NCBI GenBank assembly: GCA_050249535.1
Contig: JBFWQI010000001.1
Coordinates: 124,001-188,000 of the forward strand
Length of the DNA: 64,000 nt
DNA from: JADJXM01 sp937967285
GTDB lineage: Bacteria > Acidobacteriota > Blastocatellia > RBC074
Reading direction: 5' to 3'
Made by a program: the position numbers and the translations under genes. The stretch's first letter is position 1, and each line of letters begins with the position of its first letter. Under the pieces are notes generated by a model. The model was not told where the DNA came from, did no database searches, and worked only from the letters and a program-made list of their open reading frames with translations. Positions 1 to 11,987 of this stretch are shown one piece after another.

Positions 1-36
1 AGGCGGCGTGATACCGGTTCATTCAAGGAGGTTGCA

Positions 37-1536
37 ATGATCAGACTGTCGGCGAAGAATCCTGTCTCGAATCGCATCTTCGCTCTCGCCATTCTGCTTA
101 TTCCCGCGGCTGTAATTCTTCTCTCCGCTTCGACCTACCAGAGCAATTTCATTGAGCGAATCGAGAGGATAGAGAACGGTCTGCAGCCTGCCTTCCTGGT
201 CAACGGCAGGGATTCGAGGATGAAGATCGCCGACCGGCTGGCCTTTTACAAGGTACCCGGGGTGAGCATCGCGGTGATCAACGGTTCCAGGATCGAATGG
301 TCGAAAAGTTACGGCAGGCGCGAGGCCGGCAGGGACGATCCGGTTTCGGTCGAGACCCTTTTCCAGGCCGCATCGATCAGCAAGCCTGTGGCAGCGATGG
401 GAGCGCTCTATCTGGTCGAGAGGAAGAAACTCGACCTCGACGAAGACGTAAACCGTAAATTGCGAAGCTGGCAAGTGCCCCCCAGCGAGTTCCTCAAGGA
501 CTCAAGAGTGACGTTGAGAGGGCTGGTCAGTCACAGCGCGGGCGTGACGGTTCACGGTTTTCGGGGTTATGCAGCCGATGAAAACGTGCCGGACCTGAAG
601 ACGGTCCTCGACGGGAGCAAACCGGCCAATTCGGACCCGATTCGAGTCGATCTGATTCCGGGAACGCGCTGGCGCTACTCCGGCGGCGGATACACCATCA
701 TGCAGCAGCTGATGATCGATGTGACCGGCAGGGAGTTTCCTGTATTCATGCACGATAACGTCCTGAGGAAACTGGATATGAGGAACAGCACCTATCAGCA
801 GCCTCTTCCGGTTAGTCTGCGATCGCGTGCGGCGATCGGACATCGCGCGAATGGAGAGCCGATCAAAGGCGCCTGGCATACTTATCCGGAGATGGCGGCG
901 GCCGGGCTCTGGACGACTCCGAATGATCTGGCTAAATTCGCGGTCTCGATCATCAATGGCGTTAATGGCAAGAAGAACGGCGTTCTGTCGCCTGCGATGA
1001 CAAGGCAGATGATCAGCAAGGCTTTCGGCCAGTACGGGCTTGGTCTCGGGCTCACCTTCGGACCCGACGGGCGGACGCTCAGTTTCGGACACGGCGGAGC
1101 CAATGAAGGTTTCAGATGCAACATGGTCGCGTTTCCCGAGAGCGGAAAGGGTGCTGTCGTCATGACCAATGGTGACAGGGGCGGGGCGCTGGCCAGTGAG
1201 ATTCTGCGCGCAATCGCAGTTGAATATGACTGGCCGGAGAGAAAACCCGTCACCCGAAACACGGTTTCGGTCGCCCCGGCCATCCTGAATAAATATGTCG
1301 GTAAGTATGATCTGCAACCCGGAGTCGTGATTGAGTTCAAGGTCGTCGGCGGCCGGCTTTGGGTGTCCGTCGCCGGCCAGCTTCCGGCAGAGCTGTTAGC
1401 GGAGAGCGAGTCGAAGTTCTTTTCTGCCACGGGGGAAGTGCCGGATATCCGGTTCAGTCTCGACGAGCGGACAGGCGAACCTGAGATGATCGTCGACCTG
1501 GGCGGCGATGAGAGAAAGCTCAAACGACGCCAATAA
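37..1536 (+). CDS. Serine hydrolase, beta-lactamase/esterase fold
   Basis: A 499-residue serine hydrolase of the beta-lactamase (class C)/D-alanyl-D-alanine peptidase fold. An N-terminal hydrophobic segment (about residues 13-32) is a membrane anchor or signal sequence, so it should act in the periplasm. The active-site motif SISK lies at residues 113-116 (SxxK); a tyrosine motif YSG follows in 'RWRYSGGGY', and the third box is GHGG near residue 350. YSG in place of YxN is more usual for esterase-like members. About 100 residues after the catalytic domain form a small beta domain as in many family members. A strong ribosome site AAGGAGGT stands 4 bases before the ATG. The gene overlaps the next ORF's upstream part, and the true next start is 17 bp downstream of this stop. 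Substrate cannot be told. The 36 bases before it hold only the ribosome site and perhaps the last codons of another gene (TGA at 9-11). Confidence 0.85.
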   Translation: MIRLSAKNPVSNRIFALAILLIPAAVILLSASTYQSNFIERIERIENGLQPAFLVNGRDSRMKIADRLAFYKVPGVSIAVINGSRIEWSKSYGRREAGRDDPVSVETLFQAASISKPVAAMGALYLVERKKLDLDEDVNRKLRSWQVPPSEFLKDSRVTLRGLVSHSAGVTVHGFRGYAADENVPDLKTVLDGSKPANSDPIRVDLIPGTRWRYSGGGYTIMQQLMIDVTGREFPVFMHDNVLRKLDMRNSTYQQPLPVSLRSRAAIGHRANGEPIKGAWHTYPEMAAAGLWTTPNDLAKFAVSIINGVNGKKNGVLSPAMTRQMISKAFGQYGLGLGLTFGPDGRTLSFGHGGANEGFRCNMVAFPESGKGAVVMTNGDRGGALASEILRAIAVEYDWPERKPVTRNTVSVAPAILNKYVGKYDLQPGVVIEFKVVGGRLWVSVAGQLPAELLAESESKFFSATGEVPDIRFSLDERTGEPEMIVDLGGDERKLKRRQ

Positions 1537-1552
1537 ACCCGGAGAAGGATTT

Positions 1553-2512
<960 letters not shown>

Positions 2513-2557
2513 TAGGATGAATTTGGGGAGTCTCTATTCATACCGGAGAATTCATAA

Positions 2558-3391
2558 ATGAACAGTGAACAGATTTTCGATCGTGTGCAGGTCTCCGCCA
2601 GGTACATCCGGGAGAGGATCGGGGACGAGGTCGATGTGGCGGTCGTTCTCGGTTCCGGGCTCGGATCCTTCGCCGAGACGCTGCGCGATCCCGTCATTAT
2701 CCCCTACGAGGAGATTCCGGATTTCGTCCGTTCGACGGTCGAAGGCCATTCCGGAAGGCTGGTCTACGGGAAACTGCAGGATTCCGATATCAGGGTAGCG
2801 GTGATGCAGGGCCGATTCCATTATTACGAAGGCTACTCGATGGATGAGGTGACATTGCCGATCAGGGCTTTCGGCCTGATGGGAGTCCGCAAACTGGTCC
2901 TGACCAATGCTGCGGGCGGGATCAATCAGAACTTCAAGGCCGGGGACTTCATGCTGATCAGCGATCATATCAATTTCATGATGATCAGCCCCCTGCGCGG
3001 CCGGCACGACCATCGACTGGGCGACAGATTTCCGGATATGACAGAGGTTTATGCAAGGGAATACCGTCAGATCGCCCAAGAGGAGGCAGGCGCTCTGGGC
3101 TTACAGCTTCATGCCGGAGTCTACATGGCGCTCCAGGGGCCGAACTACGAAACACCGTCCGAGATCAGGATGATGCGCCTGCTGGGGGCGGATGCGGTCG
3201 GAATGTCAACGGTGCCCGAAGCTATCGTGGCGCGTCAAATGGGCATGCGCATACTCGGCATATCGCTCATCACCAACGCCGCGGCAGGCATGGAAGACGA
3301 GCCGATCAATCATGAGGATGTCATGCAGATGGGCTATCGCGTCAGCGAGCAGTTCAGCGGGCTTATCTCGAGGATCCTGGCCAGGCTGTAG
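2558..3391 (+). CDS. punA: Purine nucleoside phosphorylase
   Basis: 277 residues, the usual length of trimeric (type II, PNP/MTAP family) purine nucleoside phosphorylases. It splits (deoxy)guanosine and inosine with phosphate into base and (deoxy)ribose-1-phosphate in the cytoplasm. Visible family marks are the phosphate loop GSGLG (residues 32-36), 'GRFHYYEGY' near 90, 'LTNAAGG' near 115, 'MALQGPNYETP' near 190 and the base-binding 'SLITNAAAGM' near 240. The product base fits the hpt gene at 8899, and the neighbours make this a salvage operon. The symbol follows the trimeric-type naming; whether it prefers guanosine, inosine or xanthosine cannot be read from sequence. Confidence 0.93.
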   Translation: MNSEQIFDRVQVSARYIRERIGDEVDVAVVLGSGLGSFAETLRDPVIIPYEEIPDFVRSTVEGHSGRLVYGKLQDSDIRVAVMQGRFHYYEGYSMDEVTLPIRAFGLMGVRKLVLTNAAGGINQNFKAGDFMLISDHINFMMISPLRGRHDHRLGDRFPDMTEVYAREYRQIAQEEAGALGLQLHAGVYMALQGPNYETPSEIRMMRLLGADAVGMSTVPEAIVARQMGMRILGISLITNAAAGMEDEPINHEDVMQMGYRVSEQFSGLISRILARL

Positions 3392-3421
3392 GCGCGAGTC
3401 ATTCATGACTGGAATATATCA

Positions 3422-4057
3422 ATGATAATTGGAATTTGCGGCGGAACCGGATCCGGGAAGACAACCGTCGCCCGGCGCATTCTTGAGACCGTCAGCAGCG
3501 AGCACGTCGCGTTCCTCCAGCATGACAGCTATTACCGGAACCTCGGCGACATGCCGCTCGAATTGCGGCACTCGATCAACTTCGACCATCCGGACGCGCT
3601 GGACAACGAGCTCTTCGTCAACCACATCAGAGCGCTCAAGGCGGGCGAAGCGATCGACATGCCGGTCTATGATTTCTCGACTCATCAGAGACGGATCGAT
3701 TCGATCCGTGTCGAGCCGAAACCGATCCTGATCATCGAGGGGATACTGATCCTGGCCGATCCGGCGCTGCGCGAACTGATGGACATCCGGATCTTCGTCG
3801 ATACCGCCGGGGACCTGAGATTCATTCGCCGCCTGCAGCGCGACGTGCAGGAGCGCGGACGCGATGTCGAAATGGTCATTCGACAGTACCTTGAAACCGT
3901 CAGGCCGATGCACGAACAGTTCGTCGAACCGTCCAAACGTTATGCCGATGTCATCATTCCGGAAGGCGGTTATAATGAAGTCGGCATCGACCTGATCTCA
4001 GGCAGGATCAGGAATCAGTTGAATCAGGAGATCGAGAGGATCAGGCACCAGGTTTGA
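3422..4057 (+). CDS. udk: Uridine kinase
   Basis: 211 residues, matching the uridine/cytidine kinase family length. It phosphorylates uridine and cytidine to UMP and CMP. The P-loop GGTGSGKTT begins at residue 7 (Lys13); 'HDSYY' follows at the usual distance, and 'YDFSTHQR' and 'IIEGILIL' (Walker B-like) are typical. The gene is 30 bp after punA, and its last four bases overlap the cytidine deaminase gene (ATGA), a sign of translational coupling. With cdd next door the pathway cytidine to uridine to UMP is complete. Confidence 0.94.
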   Translation: MIIGICGGTGSGKTTVARRILETVSSEHVAFLQHDSYYRNLGDMPLELRHSINFDHPDALDNELFVNHIRALKAGEAIDMPVYDFSTHQRRIDSIRVEPKPILIIEGILILADPALRELMDIRIFVDTAGDLRFIRRLQRDVQERGRDVEMVIRQYLETVRPMHEQFVEPSKRYADVIIPEGGYNEVGIDLISGRIRNQLNQEIERIRHQV

Positions 4058-4455
4058 TGAAGACAAGAATCGAAGAACTGATTAAGGTCGCCAGATCGGC
4101 CCGCGAGCGGGCATATGCGCCGTATTCCGGATTCAGGGTCGGCGCGGCCGTCGAAACAGCGGACGGCAAGGTTTATGCGGGCTGCAACGTCGAGAATTCA
4201 AGTTACGGACTGACCGTCTGCGCTGAGCGGACGGCCCTGGCGAAGGCCGTTTCCGAGGGGGAGCGGCATTTTGTAAGGATCGTAGTGATCGCCGAGACGA
4301 AGATCCCCGTTCCTCCATGCGGGGCCTGCCGTCAGGTGATACTCGAACTGTGCGGAAAGGACGTCGAAGTCGTCCTGGCGAATATCGATGGGCAGAGGGT
4401 GGTAACGGATATTTCCAGCCTCCTCCCGATGCCGTTCGACAAGAGTCTTCTCTGA
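4054..4455 (+). CDS. cdd: Cytidine deaminase
   Basis: 133 residues, the size of the small tetrameric zinc cytidine deaminases. Converts cytidine and deoxycytidine to uridine and deoxyuridine. Zinc and catalytic residues are in place: 'CAE' with Cys56 and Glu58, and 'PCGAC' with Cys89 and Cys92. 'YAPYSGFRVGAA' and 'NVENSSYG' are the nucleoside-binding blocks. The start ATG overlaps the udk stop. A second methionine codon directly follows, so either could be used. Confidence 0.95.
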   Translation: MMKTRIEELIKVARSARERAYAPYSGFRVGAAVETADGKVYAGCNVENSSYGLTVCAERTALAKAVSEGERHFVRIVVIAETKIPVPPCGACRQVILELCGKDVEVVLANIDGQRVVTDISSLLPMPFDKSLL

Positions 4456-4474
4456 TACGACCGTTCGGTTTGTT

Positions 4475-5335
4475 ATGTGCCCTGTCATCCCGGCCCTGGC
4501 GACCGGCCTGCTGATATTACTGTCGCCTCAGAATCAGCTCAACGAGGGACGCGCTGTCTCCTACGTTCAACAGTTGCAGGTGCAGCAGCTCGACCGAAAT
4601 CTGCCTCCCTCGACATTCGGCAACTGGATCCGGCAGATCGCCGGCGCCGATACGGGGCTGACCTGGATGATGACCGATTGCGGAGTGCAGCCGGCCGGCC
4701 GCCGCGAGGTTCCGGCCTGCGTTGAGGTCAACGGCATTCTGCCGAATCTGCGCAAGTTCGCGGTCGTGGTCAGGATCGGGACCACGAGCGGCGGGATCGA
4801 CGGACGACCGGCGGTTCAGTTTTCGATCATCGAAGAGAAAGGGAAGCTCTTCGATGCCCCGTCCCTCCGCGATCTGGGCGAGATGTTGAGGATGAGGGTG
4901 ATCAAGCCGCGGAGGCGGCCGGTGGTTCTGCCCCGGTTGCCGGAGAGGCGAGTCCCTCTGCCGCTGCCAGTCTGGTCGAAGATCGATGCCCAGCAGCCCG
5001 GTGAATCGCCCGGCATCAATCCTCCGCACCTGGCGATGCCTTCACCGGTCCCGACGCGGGTCAGCGAGGGGGCCTTGATCGGCAGCGCGCTGGTCCGCGT
5101 GGTTCCTGATTATCCCCTCCTGGCGCGGCAGAACCGTATCACGGGGCAGGTGACGGTGCAGGTCACGATCGCCGAGGACGGCCGAGTTGTCGAAGCCGCT
5201 GCGGTCTCGGGCCCTCCCGTTCTGAGAACTGCCGCCGAGGTTGCCGCCAGGAAATGGATCTTCCGGCCGACCATTCTCAACGGCAACCCTGTGCGCCTGC
5301 AGGGCAATCTGACATTCGTTTTTACGCAACCTTGA
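4475..5335 (+). CDS. TonB C-terminal domain protein
   Basis: 286 residues. A short hydrophobic stretch at residues 4-17 may serve as signal or anchor, followed by about 180 residues I cannot assign, including a proline- and arginine-rich stretch (about 145-170) that could span the periplasm. Residues from about 205 to the end match the TonB C-terminal fold: 'LVRVVPDYPLLARQN', then 'GQVTVQVTIAEDGRV' and 'ARKWIFRPTILNG'. Such proteins link inner-membrane energy to outer-membrane receptors or act as structural relatives. No exbB or exbD is nearby. It lies 19 bp after cdd in the same direction, so probably in the operon. Confidence 0.75.
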   Translation: MCPVIPALATGLLILLSPQNQLNEGRAVSYVQQLQVQQLDRNLPPSTFGNWIRQIAGADTGLTWMMTDCGVQPAGRREVPACVEVNGILPNLRKFAVVVRIGTTSGGIDGRPAVQFSIIEEKGKLFDAPSLRDLGEMLRMRVIKPRRRPVVLPRLPERRVPLPLPVWSKIDAQQPGESPGINPPHLAMPSPVPTRVSEGALIGSALVRVVPDYPLLARQNRITGQVTVQVTIAEDGRVVEAAAVSGPPVLRTAAEVAARKWIFRPTILNGNPVRLQGNLTFVFTQP

Positions 5336-5350
5336 TTACCGGAGGACTGC

Positions 5351-6352
<1,002 letters not shown>

Positions 6353-6361
6353 TTCGATTTC

Positions 6362-7801
6362 ATGGCAACTGAGGAAAGTTTGATCAAGATCCTGTCAAGG
6401 TTATCGGTAAGCCTGCTGGTTGCGGTTCTGCTTTTCTCCGGATGTGAGCGGAAGCCTCCGGAGGAAACGGGAGAGACGATCGACCTGCTGGTCACCGGCG
6501 GTACGATAGTCACGATGGATGCCGGGTGGAAAGTGATTCCCGACGGCTACATCGCAGTCAGGGGAGACCGGATACTCTCCCTCGGCCCGATGACCGAGCT
6601 GCCTCCGTATCGCGCCGTTACCAGAATCAGGGCGTCCGGAAGGCTGATCACGCCCGGCCTGATCAACGGCCACACGCACATTCCGATGACGCTCTTCCGC
6701 GGAGTCGCCGACGATCTCCGCCTGCAGGAATGGCTCGAAAAGTACATCTTTCCGGCCGAGGCCGCGAACGTGGACCGCGATTTCGTCATCGCCGGGACCC
6801 GCCTCGGGCTCGCCGAGATGATCCGCGGAGGTACGACCACCTACGTTGATATGTACTACTTCGAGGATGCGATCGCCGAGGAGACGCGCCACGCAGGCCT
6901 GCGTGCGGTTCTCGGCGAGACCGTCCTGGATTTTCCAGCGCCTGACAACAAATCCTGGAAAGAGGCGATCGATTACACTTCGAAGTTCGTCGGCAGATGG
7001 AAGGGGGATCCGCTGATCACCCCTGCGATCGCGCCGCATGCTCCATACACCGTCAGCACCGAGCACCTCGAAGAGGTCAGGAATTTCTCCGTGAAGAACG
7101 GGGTTCCGCTGCTCACTCACGTCGCCGAAGCCCCGACCGAGACGGAATTCGTTAAAAAGAAGTTCAAAACCACACCCGTCAAATACCTCGACGGAATCGG
7201 GTTGCTCTCGAAGAATGTGATCGCCGCGCATGTGGTTCACGTCAATGATTCCGATATCGATCTGCTCAGGAGCAGGGAGGTCGGCGTGGTCCATTGTCCG
7301 CAGTCGAACATGAAGCTCAGCTCGGGAGTCTCTCCCGTGGTCAGGATGCTGGACAAAGAAATTCGACTGGGCATCGGCACCGACGGAGCGCCATCGAATA
7401 ACGATCTCAGCATGTGGGAGGAGATAGATACGGCCGCCAAGCTGCATAAGCTGATCAACTCCGACCCGACGGTGCTCAAGGCGCGCGATGCCTTCATGCT
7501 GGCAACCATCGGCGGGGCGCGGGCAATCCATCGCGAGGATCAGATCGGCTCGCTCGAGACGGGGAAGAAGGCCGACTTCATCATCATCGATTCGGATGCA
7601 CCTCATCTCATACCAAGGTATAATGTCTATTCACATCTCGTGTACACGACCAAGGCATCCGATGTCAGGGATGTGGTCGTCAACGGGAGAATTCTGATGA
7701 GGGACCGCAATCTGCTGACCCTCAGTGAGTTCGATATCAGAAACGTGGCGCGCCGCTATCAGCAGCGCGTAAGCGAAAGCCTGAAGAACAGCGGACAATA
7801 A
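6362..7801 (+). CDS. Amidohydrolase lipoprotein, MTA/SAH/adenosine deaminase-like
   Basis: 479 residues. The N-terminus is a lipoprotein signal with lipobox LFSGC (Cys28). The rest is an ATZ/TRZ-type metal-dependent amidohydrolase: 'GHTHIPMTLFRG' with His104 and His106, 'PHAPYT' and 'THVAE' in the middle, and 'GTDGAPSNND' carrying the metal aspartate. This arrangement is typical of 5-methylthioadenosine/S-adenosylhomocysteine deaminases and related aminohydrolases. Anchored outside the cytoplasm, it could deaminate exogenous adenosine-type nucleosides before uptake, which fits the operon; this is inference. Ribosome site is weak; an in-frame TTG at 6380 after GAGGAAA is an alternative start. 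Confidence 0.85.
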   Translation: MATEESLIKILSRLSVSLLVAVLLFSGCERKPPEETGETIDLLVTGGTIVTMDAGWKVIPDGYIAVRGDRILSLGPMTELPPYRAVTRIRASGRLITPGLINGHTHIPMTLFRGVADDLRLQEWLEKYIFPAEAANVDRDFVIAGTRLGLAEMIRGGTTTYVDMYYFEDAIAEETRHAGLRAVLGETVLDFPAPDNKSWKEAIDYTSKFVGRWKGDPLITPAIAPHAPYTVSTEHLEEVRNFSVKNGVPLLTHVAEAPTETEFVKKKFKTTPVKYLDGIGLLSKNVIAAHVVHVNDSDIDLLRSREVGVVHCPQSNMKLSSGVSPVVRMLDKEIRLGIGTDGAPSNNDLSMWEEIDTAAKLHKLINSDPTVLKARDAFMLATIGGARAIHREDQIGSLETGKKADFIIIDSDAPHLIPRYNVYSHLVYTTKASDVRDVVVNGRILMRDRNLLTLSEFDIRNVARRYQQRVSESLKNSGQ

Positions 7802-7824
7802 CCGCTCTTCTGCAGACCGGAACC

Positions 7825-8898
7825 ATGAAAAGAATTTTCAGTGCGATATTCCTGATCTTCGTGATGACATCCGCGCTGCCGGCAGGCGCTCAGCAGAACG
7901 AACCCGTTCAGGAGAAGAAGACGGAGACGACAGCGGAACAGCTGATCACCAGGGGCAAAGGCTACTACCGGACGGCGAAGTTCCAGCTCGCCCTCGATCA
8001 GTTCGAGGCGGCGCTCAAGATCGAGCCGGAGAATGACGAGGCGCTCGGACTGGCGGCTGTAACATCATTCCGACTGGACAACCAGACGGCCTCTCGCGAA
8101 TACTTCAGGCGCCGAGCTGAGCTCCCGAACCAGAAGGCGTCGGTCAGGGCCTTCTGCTACTACCGTGTGGCATTGACTCACTGGCGGGAAGTCCACGACA
8201 TCGTCGGCAGGTACGGCGTCCCCGCGGAGGGCAGGATCGCATTCAACCTGCCCCGGGAGGCGGCCGGAAAGGTCAGCGACGGGATCAGGGAAGGGCTCGA
8301 ATACGTCGAGCGCGCGCTTGGAATCACGAGTGATTTCGCCGAGGCGCTCAATGTCAGAAACCTGCTTCATGCCGAGGCGGCACTGGCTGCGGGGCCGGGC
8401 GAGAGCGGCGACGAGCACAGGCAGTTCTCCAATGAAGCGCTCCGCAAGGCGATCGACCTCTCCGAGCTTCAGGACAACAGCCGTCGCGGAGAGACCGCTG
8501 ATTTCAGCCAGCCGACCTTCCTGATCGGAGAGTTCGCGGAGACCGATGAGCTCGAAGCGAAATTGACCGATCCCGTCAGGTCGATGATCGAGGGCGGCAG
8601 GCCGATCAGGCGCGTCAAGGCATATTTCCCGAATCTGCGCTCTGCCGGCCGGCAGAAAGCCGCCGCTGATGGCGGAGTACCGCCGGTAAATCCGGCGGAA
8701 ACATACATCGTCAAGATAGAGGTTCTGGTTTCAACCGCCGGCGACGTGGTCTTCGCGCATGTCATCGACGGACATCCTCAGCTGACGGGCTCGGCGCTGC
8801 TCGCGGCCAGAAGCTGGAAATTCGAACCGGCGCGGTTCGAGGGGCGTCCGGTGCAGGTCAGCGGCGTCATCTCGTTCGAGATGAAATCGCGGCGCTGA
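7825..8898 (+). CDS. TPR plus TonB C-terminal domain exported protein
   Basis: 357 residues with a clear Sec signal peptide (about 1-22, ending 'PAGAQQ'). Residues about 38-110 contain tetratricopeptide-like helices ('KGYYRTAKFQLALDQFEAALKIEPENDEALG'-type spacing), and the last 80 residues form a TonB C-terminal-like domain ('IVKIEVLVSTAGDVV', 'ARSWKFEPARFEGRPV'). It is the second TonB-like protein of this cluster, and function beyond protein interaction is unknown. Its TGA stop and the TGA of the oppositely oriented hpt gene lie back to back in the palindrome TGATCA at 8896-8901, so the two transcripts must converge here without a spacer terminator. Confidence 0.75.
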   Translation: MKRIFSAIFLIFVMTSALPAGAQQNEPVQEKKTETTAEQLITRGKGYYRTAKFQLALDQFEAALKIEPENDEALGLAAVTSFRLDNQTASREYFRRRAELPNQKASVRAFCYYRVALTHWREVHDIVGRYGVPAEGRIAFNLPREAAGKVSDGIREGLEYVERALGITSDFAEALNVRNLLHAEAALAAGPGESGDEHRQFSNEALRKAIDLSELQDNSRRGETADFSQPTFLIGEFAETDELEAKLTDPVRSMIEGGRPIRRVKAYFPNLRSAGRQKAAADGGVPPVNPAETYIVKIEVLVSTAGDVVFAHVIDGHPQLTGSALLAARSWKFEPARFEGRPVQVSGVISFEMKSRR

Positions 8899-9456
8899 TC
8901 AGCTCTGCCTGACGACGCCGATGTAGGGCAGATTGCGATAGCGCTCGTCGAAATCCAGGCCGTAGCCGACGACGAACTTGTCGGGTATCTCGAAGCCGAC
9001 ATAGTCCGCATTGACCTCGATCTTTCGGCGCTCGGGCTTGTTGAGCAGAGTGACGATACTGATCGAAGTGGCGCCGCGCGAACGGAAATTGTTGAGCAGG
9101 TAGCTGAGCGTCAATCCGGTATCGAGGATGTCCTCGATCAGAATGATATGTCGTCCCTCCAGCGGCTCATCGAGGTCCTTGATGATTCTGACTTCCCCCG
9201 ATGACGTCTTTCCCTTTCCGTAACTGGACACCGCGATGAAGTCGATCGACAGGTTCAGATCGATGCTCCGCATCAGATCGCTCATGAAGATCATCGCCCC
9301 TTTGAGCACGCAGATCAGTTCCGGTCTGCGCCCGGCGTAATCGCGAGTGATCTCGGCGCCCAGCTCCCGAATGCGGGCTTGAAGCTGTTCCTCGGAGATT
9401 AAAACCTCCAGATCGGGACTGTTGAATTCAGAGATGAAGCCCTGTGCGACAGACAT
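8899..9456 (-). CDS. hpt: Hypoxanthine phosphoribosyltransferase
   Basis: 185 residues, the usual size. Converts hypoxanthine (and guanine) with PRPP to IMP (GMP). The PRPP loop 'LIEDILDTGLTLSYLL' lies at about residues 105-120, 'CVLKGAMIFMSDL' near 48-60 and 'DFIAVSSYG' near 75 are the family's other signatures. AAGGAG is placed 9 bases before the ATG, and a good promoter is present (see 9522-9550). It recovers the bases released by the phosphorylase at 2558, but is transcribed separately and toward that operon. Confidence 0.95.
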   Translation of the reverse strand: MSVAQGFISEFNSPDLEVLISEEQLQARIRELGAEITRDYAGRRPELICVLKGAMIFMSDLMRSIDLNLSIDFIAVSSYGKGKTSSGEVRIIKDLDEPLEGRHIILIEDILDTGLTLSYLLNNFRSRGATSISIVTLLNKPERRKIEVNADYVGFEIPDKFVVGYGLDFDERYRNLPYIGVVRQS

Positions 9457-9521
9457 CTAAGATTTTCTCCTTGTTGTGATCTCAAATCTGTTGAGAGTGA
9501 ATTGTCGTTATGATATGAGGC

Positions 9522-9550
9522 AATATATTTCCGGCGTTTTCGGGTGTCAA
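9522..9550 (-). promoter_or_regulatory. Sigma-70-type promoter of hpt
   Basis: Read on the minus strand: -35 TTGACA (9550-9545), 17-base spacer, -10 TATATT (9527-9522). This gives a leader of about 60 bases before the hpt start at 9456. Confidence 0.7.
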
Positions 9551-9614
9551 ATCCCGTCGGGGCTTGATGCCGGCGGCGCCGCGAAAAGAAATCAGAATTC
9601 AAGGACTCTTATAC

Positions 9615-10793
9615 ATGGATTATCGTTTTCCGCTGATTGAAAAACTTCCGCCGTATGTTTTCGCCGTCATCAATCAATTGAAGATGGAGGCCCGGAGGAG
9701 AGGCGAGGATATCATCGACCTCGGGATGGGCAATCCTGATCTCGCGACTCCGGATCCGATCGTCGACAAGCTGATCGAGGCCGCCCGCAACCCCAGAAAT
9801 CACAGATACTCCGCCTCGAAGGGCATACCCAACCTGCGCGTAGAGATCTCCCGCTGGTATCAGCGTCGTTACGGCGTCGAGATCGACCCGGAGACGGAAG
9901 CGATTGCGACGATCGGCGCCAAGGAGGGGTTTTCGCACCTCGTTCTGGCGCTGGTCGAGCCCGGAGATCGCGTGATCGTGCCTGATCCGAGCTATCCGAT
10001 CCACTCCTTCGCCGCAACCATCGCCGGGTGTGAACTGATCAAACTTCCGATCAATGACGGGCCGGACGAGATGATGGATGCTTTGAGGAAGCTCGATTAT
10101 CCCAGATCCGGCCAGCCGAAGCTGCTCGTCCTCTCCTTCCCTCACAACCCGACCACGGTCTGCGTCGAGAAGGAGTTCTTCGAGGAGGCGGTTGCGATCG
10201 CACGCGAACGCGGATATCTGATCATCCATGACCTCGCCTATGCCGATCTGGTTTTCGACGGTTACAAGGCCCCGAGCATCTTCGAGGTTCCCGGCGCCAA
10301 GGACGTCGCGGTCGAGATGTTCTCGATGTCGAAGAGCTATTCGATGGCCGGCTGGCGGGTCGGATTCTGCGCCGGCAACCGGCAGGTCATTGCCGCGCTG
10401 ACACGACTCAAGAGCTATCTCGATTACGGCATCTTCCAGCCGGTTCAGATCGCCAGCATCATCGCTCTGCGTGACTGCGATCACGTCGTGCCCGAGATCG
10501 TCGACGTTTACCGCAGGCGTCGCGACGTGCTCATCAAGGGACTGGCAACTGCGGGCTGGAATGTGCCGTCTCCGCAGGGGACGATGTTCGTCTGGGCGAA
10601 AATCCCGGAACCGTTCGCCAGGCATGGATCTCTCGAATTCGCCAAGCAGTTGATCACCGGCGCCGGCGTCGCCGTCTCTCCCGGCATCGGCTTCGGGGAG
10701 CGGGGTGAAGGCTACGTCCGCTTCGCCCTGGTCGAAAACGATCAGCGCATCTCTCAGGCGGTCCGGGGGATCAAGATGATGGTGAATGACTGA
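9615..10793 (+). CDS. alaC: Class I/II aminotransferase, AlaC-like
   Basis: About 392 residues from the ATG at 9615, which follows AAGGA (9601-9605); an upstream in-frame start at 9564 would add 17 residues without family likeness. It is a fold-type I PLP aminotransferase: 'DLGMGNPDLATP' near the N-terminus, 'GAKEGFSHL' at the cofactor phosphate region, 'FPHNPTT', and 'SMSKSYSMAGWRVGF' with the Schiff-base lysine at residue 240. The closest family pattern is glutamate-pyruvate aminotransferase AlaC, though LL-diaminopimelate and other related enzymes share these motifs. It is divergent from hpt and monocistronic on the face of it; a tagaaagt hairpin follows its stop. Confidence 0.85.
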   Translation: MDYRFPLIEKLPPYVFAVINQLKMEARRRGEDIIDLGMGNPDLATPDPIVDKLIEAARNPRNHRYSASKGIPNLRVEISRWYQRRYGVEIDPETEAIATIGAKEGFSHLVLALVEPGDRVIVPDPSYPIHSFAATIAGCELIKLPINDGPDEMMDALRKLDYPRSGQPKLLVLSFPHNPTTVCVEKEFFEEAVAIARERGYLIIHDLAYADLVFDGYKAPSIFEVPGAKDVAVEMFSMSKSYSMAGWRVGFCAGNRQVIAALTRLKSYLDYGIFQPVQIASIIALRDCDHVVPEIVDVYRRRRDVLIKGLATAGWNVPSPQGTMFVWAKIPEPFARHGSLEFAKQLITGAGVAVSPGIGFGERGEGYVRFALVENDQRISQAVRGIKMMVND

Positions 10794-10794
10794 A

Positions 10795-11592
<798 letters not shown>

Positions 11593-11596
11593 ATGG

Positions 11597-11671
11597 CATG
11601 GAGTACCGGCTTCAGCCGGGTATTCCAGGGGAAAAATGAAGGTATAGCCCGGCTGAAGCCGGTACTCCATG
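11597..11671. repeat. Perfect 24-bp inverted repeat
   Basis: Arms 11597-11620 and 11648-11671 are exact reverse complements (each contains GGAGTACCGGCTTCAGCCGG), with a 27-base loop. It follows rpiB by 4 bases and could end its transcript, though the long arms look more like an intergenic repeat family. Confidence 0.85.

Positions 11672-11987
<316 letters not shown>

Noticed and set aside
1..36. 3' end of an upstream gene (GCG GCG TGA)
   Set aside because: Only three codons would be visible; this cannot be supported.
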